A stretch of 64,000 bases of DNA, from NCBI RefSeq assembly GCF_030056705.1, contig NZ_JASHIC010000009.1, positions 1 through 64,000 of the forward strand, given 5' to 3'. This DNA is from Flectobacillus longus (lineage in GTDB: Bacteria; Bacteroidota; Bacteroidia; Cytophagales; Spirosomataceae). Below are positions 57,520-64,000 of the stretch, in pieces. Made by a program: the position numbers and the translations under genes. How positions within the stretch are numbered: position 1 is the stretch's first letter; every line of letters begins with the position of its first letter. The notes beneath the pieces are model-generated. The model made no database searches and was not told the origin of the DNA. It was given only the letters and a program-made list of their open reading frames with translations.

Positions 57520-59067
57520 ATGTCGCAATCAATAACTACAGATTTTGAGGATAAAAACTCAAAAAGTCAAAAGACTGGATTCAAAAAATGGATTCAACGC
57601 AATATGTATCGTTGGCATCGTATTATTGGAATCATAGCGCTTGTTCCAACCATATTTTGGACAGCTTCAGGCGTAATGCATCCGTTTATGTCTCATTGGT
57701 TCAAAACCAAAATTGCTAATGAATTTTACAAAGCTGAAACTACTAAACAAGACGAGGTAAAACTAACCGCTGGACAAGCTCTCACACAAAATCAAATTAC
57801 TTCTTTCAAAAATATTCGTTTTGCTAAGTTTGGCAAACAAAGCTATTATCAAGTCAAGGACACAAAAGGTAACTTATTATATTTTAACACGTTAGATGGA
57901 AAACCTTTACCAAAAGGTGATGTATTATTTGCTGAGCAAATCGCTCGTTTTATGTTGGATGATTCTACAAGCAAAATTACCAACATAGAAAAACTTACAG
58001 AGTTTACAGAAGAGTATCCTTATGTAAACCGAATTTTGCCTGCTTATAAAGTATCCTTTGACAGACCAGATAAAATGGATCTTTACGTAGAAACAGAGCA
58101 AAGTCGCTTTATCGTTTTCAACGATACTAAAAGGAAAATTTTCATTAAAATCTTTGATATTTTCCATAATTGGGATTTTCTGAATGCTATTAGTAACAAT
58201 ACCATTAGAATCATTGTAATGATGATTTTTTTAACAATTATTATTGCCTCGGCGGTGGGTGGACTGGTGATTTATGGCTTTATGTGGGGGAAATTCAAAC
58301 CTGCGAAAAAAGACAATCAAGTAAGCATATTTAGAAAATATCACCGGTCTATCGGACTCTGGACTAGTTTTGTCACTTTTACTTTCGCCTTTTCAGGAAT
58401 TTATCATGCAACTAGGAAATTTACGCCTGATGAAAGACTAAAATATATTAGCGAACCAGTCATTCAAACTCAAGCGATAGCCCAAGATTCATTGGTGAAT
58501 CTAAAAGGCGTTAGTAGTATATCTTTGGTAAAAATGAATGAACAAATTTATTGGCAACTCATCAAAAAGAACTGGGAGACCAAAGAAACGAGCTTTGAAT
58601 ATCTCACAGTCAATGAGCATAAACCATTGAAGGATGGTTTTAAAGTCTATGCAGAATATCTCGCTAATCAATTTTCAAATCGTGAGGTAAAAGGTGGTGA
58701 AGAATGCTGTGAAATGATGGATAACAAATCGTCTATGTCATTGAGTGACGCAGATTTAAAGGAAGTTAAAATCATCACTAAATTTGCGGGAGAATACGGC
58801 TTTGTCAATAAAAGATTACCTGTCATAAAATTAGCTTACAACACGCCAGAGCACACCACTTATTATATTGAGCCTGCCACCAATCGATTGGCAGCCAAAG
58901 TGACCGATGCTGACCGCCGTGAAGGATTTTCATTTGCTTTCTTACACAAATACAATGGTTTAGAAAGTTTCGGAAAAGATATCAGAGATGGCGTTATGAC
59001 TTTAGCAGCCTTTGGAGTACTGGTGGTAAGTATTTTTGGTCTTGCCATTTTTATTAAAACTAAATAA
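57520..59067 (+). CDS. PepSY-associated transmembrane protein 1 (ferric reductase-like)
   Basis: 515 residues with about four membrane helices, including NMYRWHRIIGIIALVPTIFW near residue 30, one near 235-255, IGLWTSFVTFTFAFSGIYHA near 285 and one at the C-terminus. Two periplasmic PepSY-like regions lie between them. Histidines within the helices (YRWHR, YHRSIG, GIYHA) could bind heme, as proposed for FoxB-like siderophore reductases of this superfamily. A cysteine pair (EECCEMM) lies in the second periplasmic region. It probably reduces or releases iron from the complex imported by the receptor encoded upstream. Confidence 0.88.
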   Translation: MSQSITTDFEDKNSKSQKTGFKKWIQRNMYRWHRIIGIIALVPTIFWTASGVMHPFMSHWFKTKIANEFYKAETTKQDEVKLTAGQALTQNQITSFKNIRFAKFGKQSYYQVKDTKGNLLYFNTLDGKPLPKGDVLFAEQIARFMLDDSTSKITNIEKLTEFTEEYPYVNRILPAYKVSFDRPDKMDLYVETEQSRFIVFNDTKRKIFIKIFDIFHNWDFLNAISNNTIRIIVMMIFLTIIIASAVGGLVIYGFMWGKFKPAKKDNQVSIFRKYHRSIGLWTSFVTFTFAFSGIYHATRKFTPDERLKYISEPVIQTQAIAQDSLVNLKGVSSISLVKMNEQIYWQLIKKNWETKETSFEYLTVNEHKPLKDGFKVYAEYLANQFSNREVKGGEECCEMMDNKSSMSLSDADLKEVKIITKFAGEYGFVNKRLPVIKLAYNTPEHTTYYIEPATNRLAAKVTDADRREGFSFAFLHKYNGLESFGKDIRDGVMTLAAFGVLVVSIFGLAIFIKTK

Positions 59068-59077
59068 TTTTCATTTA

Positions 59078-59103
59078 TCGGCTATCAGATAATTGATAAC
59101 CGA
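59078..59103 (+). other. Intercistronic hairpin
   Basis: TCGGCTATCA (59078-59087) pairs with TGATAACCGA (59094-59103), one wobble pair, loop of 6, followed by ATTTT. It separates the two PepSY genes. Confidence 0.45.
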
Positions 59104-59124
59104 ATTTTAGGAACATCATCAATC

Positions 59125-60207
59125 ATGCGTATTTATCGAAATATTTATAGTGTTCACAAATGGTTTGGCCTAGTAACAGGAATTTTCTTATTATTCTTAG
59201 GCGTAAGTGGCTCACTATTAGTCTTCAAAGACGAACTAGAACACTTTCTAGACCATGAATCTACGAAGGTAATTCCTACAGGTAAACCCCTTTCTTTAGA
59301 TACGCTCTATCAGGTAATTGTCAAAGAATATCCTCGATTAGATGGGGCATCATGGATAAATCCTGTGGCTTCGCCAGATGAATCCTATAAGTTTCGTTTA
59401 TACCTTAACGATGCCAAATTGATGACGTATGATTTGGGAGGCTTGAATATCAATCAATACACAGGAAAAGTCATCCGAACAGGACGAAGCGACACCTTTG
59501 TAACAGGGTTAATGGATTGGTTATTTCAATTCCATTTTTCTTTCCATTTAGGAATGCCTGGAGCAGCGCTAACAGCCATTATGGGGATTTGTATGCTTAT
59601 TTCGATTATTACGGGTTTGATTGTCTATCGAAAATTTATTTGGAAAGTACTTACTTTCAAAGTGCAGATAAAAACCAAAAACTGGCGTACTATTTCCTCA
59701 GACTTACACCGAATTGTCGGCGTTTGGGCCTTGCTTTTCAATATAGTCGTGTTTTTCACGGGCTTTTGGATGAATTTATTTGCTTTTGAAACTGAAAAAT
59801 GGAAAGTAGAAAAGGAATTAGCTCCTGAAAATACCCTTGTAAAAGTTTCAATCGACAAGATGTATCATGAAGCCCGACTAAAAATGCCCGATTTAGTCCC
59901 TAATTATGTGTATTTCCCAACACAACCAGAAAAGAAATTTAATGTTAGAGGAAATATCGCAGGGCAAAATGCCTTATTTGCAGGTGGTAATTTTGTAAAA
60001 TTCGATGCACAAACAGGCAAATTCAGTAGTATGGGACGGTTTGAAGAAATGGAATTTTGGGACAAAATCGAAGCGCTGTTTTATCCACTCCATGTAGGAA
60101 ACTACGGAGGTATTTTACTCAAAATACTTTATGTTATTCTGGGACTCAGCCCTGCCCTATTGTCAATTACTGGCTTTTTGCTGTGGTGGAGAAAGGTGAA
60201 AATGTGA
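59125..60207 (+). CDS. PepSY-associated transmembrane protein 2 (ferric reductase-like)
   Basis: 360 residues with the common four-helix PepSY_TM layout: SVHKWFGLVTGIFLLFLGVS at the N-terminus, a periplasmic region, helices near 140-170 and 190-215 (SDLHRIVGVWALLFNIVVFF), a second periplasmic region, and a last helix ending in GFLLWWRKVKM. Conserved histidines (VHKW, FHFSFHLG, DLHRIVG, LHVGNYGG) fit heme coordination. It follows the first PepSY gene by 57 bases. The two probably form or supply an inner-membrane electron-transfer unit for iron release. Confidence 0.9.
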   Translation: MRIYRNIYSVHKWFGLVTGIFLLFLGVSGSLLVFKDELEHFLDHESTKVIPTGKPLSLDTLYQVIVKEYPRLDGASWINPVASPDESYKFRLYLNDAKLMTYDLGGLNINQYTGKVIRTGRSDTFVTGLMDWLFQFHFSFHLGMPGAALTAIMGICMLISIITGLIVYRKFIWKVLTFKVQIKTKNWRTISSDLHRIVGVWALLFNIVVFFTGFWMNLFAFETEKWKVEKELAPENTLVKVSIDKMYHEARLKMPDLVPNYVYFPTQPEKKFNVRGNIAGQNALFAGGNFVKFDAQTGKFSSMGRFEEMEFWDKIEALFYPLHVGNYGGILLKILYVILGLSPALLSITGFLLWWRKVKM

Positions 60208-60210
60208 TGA

Positions 60211-60250
60211 TTACCCGTAGAGGCACAATACATTGCGTCTCTACGGGTGA
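60211..60250. repeat. 40-bp palindromic repeat between convergent genes
   Basis: Arms 60211-60229 and 60232-60250 match at 16 of 19 positions, two of the three differences being G-U pairs in RNA; the centre reads GCACAAT-AC-ATTGCGT. A shorter relative is at 317-340. It starts 4 bases after the PepSY stop and can terminate both convergent transcripts. I recall similar GTAGAGACGCAAT palindromes from other Bacteroidota and cyanobacteria, but cannot verify this here. Confidence 0.65.
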
Positions 60251-60293
60251 AATACATTCCAAAATAATCACTCATCCAGTCAATCACAACTCA

Positions 60294-62480
60294 CTAAATC
60301 TTAATTGTCAAAGACAGTTGCATATTACGACCGTCCGAAGGCCAAATACCTGGTCCGGGATAGAATAATGGTCTTTTGGTAAAATAATGCTCATTTGTAA
60401 TATTATTGATATTCATTTTCAACTGAATCATGTCGCTGAGTCTCCAAGCTGCATTCAAATCCAGAATACCATAGGAAGGAACCAAGCCAATAGCACCACT
60501 TGCATTTGGGGTACGTGTATTGAGCGCGTCGGCATAAGTTTCGGATGTGTAGCTATACAAAAGTGTAGAGCTAATCGCACCGATGTTGACAGTAAGCCCA
60601 TTGCGTGTAATTACCGCAGGAACACTCTCAATCTTATTACCTACCACCGAGATATTCGCATTACCCGTTTTGACTTCCCCAGAAACATATTTTCCATCCA
60701 TCAGTGAGGTCGAAGTAAAGATTGATAGAGAAGATTTTTTACTCAAATTCCAATCTCCTTGAATAAAAATCTCTAAACCTTTCGTTTCAGAATTTCCGAT
60801 ATTGGTACGGTAAGTAATAAATGTACCTGTCTCATCTGTAATTCCTAAAGTTCCAAAACGATTATCATATCTCAACAAAAAGCCTGTAACATCCCATCTC
60901 AAAAAGCCTTTGCGCCCTCTGTAGCCTAGTTCGAGGTTATATCCTTTGGCATCCTTGATATTTTGGTCGACTTTCTCATAAATAGAACTTGGTACTAAGT
61001 CTTTAAAAATCATTGGTCTATACATTTGCGAGAATCCTCCATATACTTCACCTAACAAACTTGGCTTGTAGCTAAAGCTTGCTCCCAACAAAGGGTATTG
61101 GTGCTTGATGGATACAGGAATTTTATTTTCTGGATAATAAGTAATTGTACCACTCATACGACTCTCTCCCATCTCTACCCGTGCTCCCGCATTGACTTTC
61201 AGATTTTTCAGAACATAAAAACTATTTTCTGCATAAATAGCCACGTTATTGGTAGCAAAATGTAGGTCTCTTCCCCAAACAGGGTCTACTAAGGTCAAAT
61301 CATAATCATCGCTAGTTGTACCTTTACCCAGTTGCGTACGATGCAAATCGTTATTCATTACCTGAACACCACTTGCCAAATTGTTTTCCATTTGACCTAT
61401 TTTGTAATGACTCAAGACACGCAACTCATTGGTAAAACTATTAAAACGGTCAATATCTACCTGACGATTAGCGTATTGTAGAGTCGCACGGTTTAGTGTA
61501 TCCTGAATAGTCGCTAGTTTATCAAACATCACGCTATTTCTAGTTCCAATAACTGCCGAAGAAGTAAACTCTAGAGTGGTATTAGCACTCAAACGGTAAG
61601 TTGCTCTAAACGACGGAACATTAATTGTAGGGCTAAAATAGTTGCGACTACGTGTTGCCTGAGTCGGATCAGTTGCAAACATTGCATCCGTTAATGGCCC
61701 TGGAATACGGTATAAATAGCTGGAACGTGCCCATTCCAAACGAAAATTCCATTTTTCGTTTGGTGCAAACTGCACCACAGCCCCCTGAGCATTCATGTTG
61801 GTGTGTTCATAATCACGGTATCCGTCTCTAGATTTCTGAAGAAAATAAGTATAGTATTTCCATTTTTTAAGTGTTCCTCCCAACGATACATAATTGCTCA
61901 GAAGATTATAAGAGCCTGCTGTCGAAATAGCCTCTAATTCAACAGCTTTATGGTCACTAGCTTGCTTACTAACATAGTTGAGCATCCCGCCAAACTGCGC
62001 TCCATATTGCAAAGCACCCGTTCCACGAACCAATTCAATACGTTCTACGCTTTCCATGGGCACACTATAATGGCTTGCAGGATAGGCATACATATCCGAA
62101 TTGGTAATAACGCCATCTTTACGAATATTGAACTCCCACCCTCGGTGTGGGTCGAGTCCGCGCGTCGAAATATTGACCTGATTACCAGTTCCATCCATGT
62201 CGTACACAAATACACCTGGGACTTTGGCAAAAATCTGACGACCTGTTTTGTCGGTAATACTGGCGTTCAATTGTGATACTTTCAGCACTTCGTTTTTCTT
62301 ACCTTCCATGATATACGTACCCGTAATTCCAGAAAGACGACCTATGTCCTCGTGAAGACTTTTTCCTTCTACTGTAATAGTTTGTAACTCTTTAGATTTA
62401 GTAGAATCAGTCGTTTGAGCATTTGATTTTATAGCCCAACATGATATAAATAATGTAGTTGTAAAATATTTTAAATTCAT
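60294..62480 (-). CDS. FecA-like TonB-dependent receptor
   Basis: 728 residues. A signal peptide (TTLFISCWAIKSNAQ) is followed directly by the TonB-box-like LQTITVEGKSLHED, without a CarboxypepD_reg or FecA signalling domain. The plug contains GRQIFAKVPGVFVYDMDG, VNISTRGLDPHRGWEFNIRK and ERIELVRGTGALQYGAQFGG, as in Fe(3+)-dicitrate and related receptors. The barrel ends in GRNMQLSLTIKI. It is convergent with the PepSY genes. Likely imports an iron chelate, but exact ligand is not readable. Confidence 0.9.
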   Translation of the reverse strand: MNLKYFTTTLFISCWAIKSNAQTTDSTKSKELQTITVEGKSLHEDIGRLSGITGTYIMEGKKNEVLKVSQLNASITDKTGRQIFAKVPGVFVYDMDGTGNQVNISTRGLDPHRGWEFNIRKDGVITNSDMYAYPASHYSVPMESVERIELVRGTGALQYGAQFGGMLNYVSKQASDHKAVELEAISTAGSYNLLSNYVSLGGTLKKWKYYTYFLQKSRDGYRDYEHTNMNAQGAVVQFAPNEKWNFRLEWARSSYLYRIPGPLTDAMFATDPTQATRSRNYFSPTINVPSFRATYRLSANTTLEFTSSAVIGTRNSVMFDKLATIQDTLNRATLQYANRQVDIDRFNSFTNELRVLSHYKIGQMENNLASGVQVMNNDLHRTQLGKGTTSDDYDLTLVDPVWGRDLHFATNNVAIYAENSFYVLKNLKVNAGARVEMGESRMSGTITYYPENKIPVSIKHQYPLLGASFSYKPSLLGEVYGGFSQMYRPMIFKDLVPSSIYEKVDQNIKDAKGYNLELGYRGRKGFLRWDVTGFLLRYDNRFGTLGITDETGTFITYRTNIGNSETKGLEIFIQGDWNLSKKSSLSIFTSTSLMDGKYVSGEVKTGNANISVVGNKIESVPAVITRNGLTVNIGAISSTLLYSYTSETYADALNTRTPNASGAIGLVPSYGILDLNAAWRLSDMIQLKMNINNITNEHYFTKRPLFYPGPGIWPSDGRNMQLSLTIKI

Positions 62481-62656
62481 TTCTTCTCTTCAAAAATGTA
62501 ATAGTTTACTTATTGGATAAAAGCATAACTCTCGGCTCAATTTATGAGTCGAAAATCAAATAAAATTCCATATTAATTATTTTGTATTTAATAAACATTA
62601 AAAATGAATTTGCTAAAACTTTTATCAAAATAGGCTATTTGGCTTAACTCTTCCTC

Positions 62657-62684
62657 TTACTTTTTGTCTTGAAACAAAAAGTAA
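62657..62684. repeat. TTACTTTTTGT inverted repeat in a 396-base gap
   Basis: TTACTTTTTGT (62657-62667) pairs perfectly with ACAAAAAGTAA (62674-62684). It is followed by ACAAAAAATTCAAG and later AACTCGCTTCGCTCAAACAG. I recall this composite as a dispersed intergenic repeat in Cytophagales genomes, from memory only. The rest of the gap 62481-62876 shows no gene. Confidence 0.55.
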
Positions 62685-62876
62685 CAAAAAATTCAAGAAT
62701 TTATAAACTCGCTTCGCTCAAACAGTATAAATTCATTGCTTACGCCAGTAGTTTTACGAAAGCTTAAACATCTTCATTATTGCAAAACCATTCCATAGAA
62801 TTTAAAAACAAAATTATTTATAAATCACTATGAATGATATTTTAATATTAAAAATACAAATTAATTATAAATATAA

Positions 62877-63413
62877 CTAAAAACACGGAGGTTTGAAGAG
62901 TTTCAAATAATAGGAAAAATGATACAAAGTAGAATAAAAAAAGATCTTTTTTGTATTAATAAAAGAATGACTTTCAGAAAAAGAAACGGCAGAATAGGTA
63001 ATATTCGGTAAATATTCCACTACTAAGTTTTTACAGAGTTCTAATGCTTTTTGGATTGGACCAGAAGTTGGTGTTTGTCCATTTTCTAATTTTACTTCTT
63101 GCGCTATTTGTTTGATTTTTTGAGTAGCTTTTTCATTCAATTGTAATACTGTAATCAAACTATCATTTCTATAGATTTTTTCCACTACACTATAAAACTT
63201 TCCATCGTGCTCTACCAAGGCTCTTCCTTCTACCCTATTATGAAAGTCAAAAGTATAAGGCAAAATCATTGGCATACCAACTTCTATTCGTTCAGAAACA
63301 ACATCTTCTTGTTCAATTTGTGGAGCTTCATGAACCATCAACAAAGCAATACTTTTACTAAAAATAGAATTTAGTAATAATATTAATAGAAATATGCTTG
63401 TGAGTGCTCTCAA
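62877..63413 (-). CDS. Small single-span membrane protein with C-terminal PP motif, copy 3
   Basis: 178 residues from a TTG codon 20 bases after a good promoter. Distant relative of the products of 7868 and 11166: one N-terminal hydrophobic segment (IFLLILLLNSIFSKSIALLM), then a similar series GMPMILPYTFDFHNRVEGRA, LVEHDGKFYSVVEKIYRNDS, PIQKALELCKNLVVEYLP, and an aromatic tail ending in YYLKLFKPPCF. Function unknown, probably periplasmic with one anchor. It is divergent from the cytochrome c peroxidase gene, with a 50-bp palindrome between them. Confidence 0.75.
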   Translation of the reverse strand: MRALTSIFLLILLLNSIFSKSIALLMVHEAPQIEQEDVVSERIEVGMPMILPYTFDFHNRVEGRALVEHDGKFYSVVEKIYRNDSLITVLQLNEKATQKIKQIAQEVKLENGQTPTSGPIQKALELCKNLVVEYLPNITYSAVSFSESHSFINTKKIFFYSTLYHFSYYLKLFKPPCF

Positions 63414-63433
63414 TATTTTGATTGAAATTTTAA

Positions 63434-63464
63434 CAAAAATAACATTTTAAACAATCTTCGCCAA
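63434..63464 (-). promoter_or_regulatory. Promoter of the third PP-motif small protein
   Basis: On the minus strand TTG (63464-63462), 20 bases, then TATTTTTG (63441-63434). The transcript would start near 63427, leaving a leader of about 14 bases before the TTG start codon. Confidence 0.6.
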
Positions 63465-63490
63465 TGATTCAAATCATTAACTTTTCTATT

Positions 63491-63540
63491 TTCATTCCAT
63501 ATTCGTTATATTTGTACAAATATAACGAATATGGAATGAA
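63491..63540. promoter_or_regulatory. Perfect 50-bp palindrome overlapping the peroxidase start
   Basis: Arms 63491-63515 and 63516-63540 are exact reverse complements with no spacer; the centre is TTTGTACAAA. It contains TATATTTG in both directions (63507-63514 plus; 63524-63517 minus), each a perfect -7 match, and includes the ATG of the peroxidase gene (63536). It could be a regulatory site, or fold into a hairpin that hides the start codon if transcribed from further upstream. Confidence 0.7.
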
Positions 63541-64000
63541 AAAGCTTAAATGGTTCGTACTTACGGGTTCGACACTTACAATACTGATGGCTTTTGTCTC
63601 GACAGAGCTCATTCCGAGAGGCAAATATCTATTAGAATATCCCAAAAACTTTGGAAATAGATTTTCTATTCCAAGCGATAACCCAATGCAAAAAGAAGTG
63701 GTTTACTTAGGACGAATGCTGTTCTATGAGCCACTTTTATCCGCCAATAACCAAATTTCATGTGCCAGTTGTCATCAACAAACCTTAGCTTTTACTGATG
63801 GAAAAACTCTGAGCGTTGGCGTCAGTGGAAAAACCACCAAACGCAATAGTATGTCTCTCGCCAATTTGCTTTGGGTTCGACAATTATTTTGGGATGGTAG
63901 AGCATCAAGCTTGGAAGAACAAGCCATGGGACCACTTACGCATCCTGATGAAATGGCTCAAAGTCTAGCTATTTCATGCCAAAAACTTGCAAATACACCA
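63536..64000 (+). CDS. Di-heme cytochrome c peroxidase (MauG/CcpA family), 5' part
   Basis: The first 155 codons are present; the gene continues beyond the window. The N-terminal export signal (LKWFVLTGSTLTILMAFVST) is followed by NPMQKEVVYLGRMLFYEPLL and the first heme site SCASCHQQTLAFTDG, then RNSMSLANLLWVRQLFWDGR and GPLTHPDEMA, all typical of bacterial cytochrome c peroxidases. It reduces hydrogen peroxide, or oxidises a partner as in MauG, in the periplasm. The CXXCH site would be matured by the CcsBA protein encoded at 39372. The ATG lies inside a 50-bp palindrome. Confidence 0.9.
   Translation, partial: MKKLKWFVLTGSTLTILMAFVSTELIPRGKYLLEYPKNFGNRFSIPSDNPMQKEVVYLGRMLFYEPLLSANNQISCASCHQQTLAFTDGKTLSVGVSGKTTKRNSMSLANLLWVRQLFWDGRASSLEEQAMGPLTHPDEMAQSLAISCQKLANTP

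Overview
The window looks like a chromosomal segment of an AT-rich member of the Bacteroidota, most likely the order Cytophagales. I infer this from two SusC/SusD pairs, several CarboxypepD_reg-type TonB-dependent receptors, an ASPIC/UnbV FG-GAP protein, a fused ResB-CcsA cytochrome assembly protein, and promoters of the TTTG-N19-TAnnTTTG type. I did not compute GC content or search databases, so the genus is not named.

Layout. 1-7.6 kb: the tail of an unknown gene, then a tight minus-strand operon with a YdcF/SanA-like protein, a secreted protein, SusC and SusD. 7.8-19.2 kb (plus): two paralogous small membrane proteins, a secreted FG-GAP/ASPIC protein, three AhpD-like proteins around a TonB receptor (frameshifted as read) and an MFS transporter, then a DUF3179 protein. 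19.3-21 kb (minus): a GH16 glucanase and a DUF1080 protein. 21-25 kb: an RloA/RloB (AbiL-like) defence pair, and a DUF4143 ATPase facing away from it. 25-30 kb: an FMN-binding protein with a small gene, a TPR protein, a cysteine desulfurase and a DUF1684 protein. 30.4-35.1 kb: a second SusC/SusD pair. 35.4-39 kb: a lipoprotein, a Usp-like protein and an OmpR-type two-component system. 39.4-42.5 kb: CcsBA. 42.7-48.4 kb: a frameshifted barrel-like gene and a three-gene PAS-kinase/response-regulator operon. 48.9-54.3 kb: a secreted GH2 beta-galactosidase, a Fic protein and a four-helix membrane protein. 54.4-62.5 kb: an iron-complex uptake cluster (Cys-motif small protein, TonB receptor, two PepSY membrane proteins, convergent FecA-like receptor). 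62.9-64 kb: another small membrane protein, divergent from a di-heme cytochrome c peroxidase gene cut by the window edge.

How it fits together. Most genes serve import across the outer membrane (SusCD, TonB receptors), periplasmic breakdown of glycans (GH16, GH2, DUF1080), or iron and heme-protein redox chemistry (PepSY proteins, CcsBA, peroxidase). The most unusual thread is four short proteins (starts 7868, 11166, 54433 and 63413). All begin with TTG, have one N-terminal membrane segment, end in an aromatic-rich tail with a Pro-Pro motif, and lie at the head of, or divergent from, an uptake or redox cluster.

Intergenic DNA is rich in palindromes: a 50-bp one overlapping the peroxidase start, a 46-bp one without spacer, an AATCTATA-N5-TATAGATT site shared by two loci, and several dispersed repeat families. 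Two genes are broken at homopolymer tracts; these may be sequencing errors, decay or phase variation. I found no tRNA, rRNA, CRISPR array, transposase or integrase.
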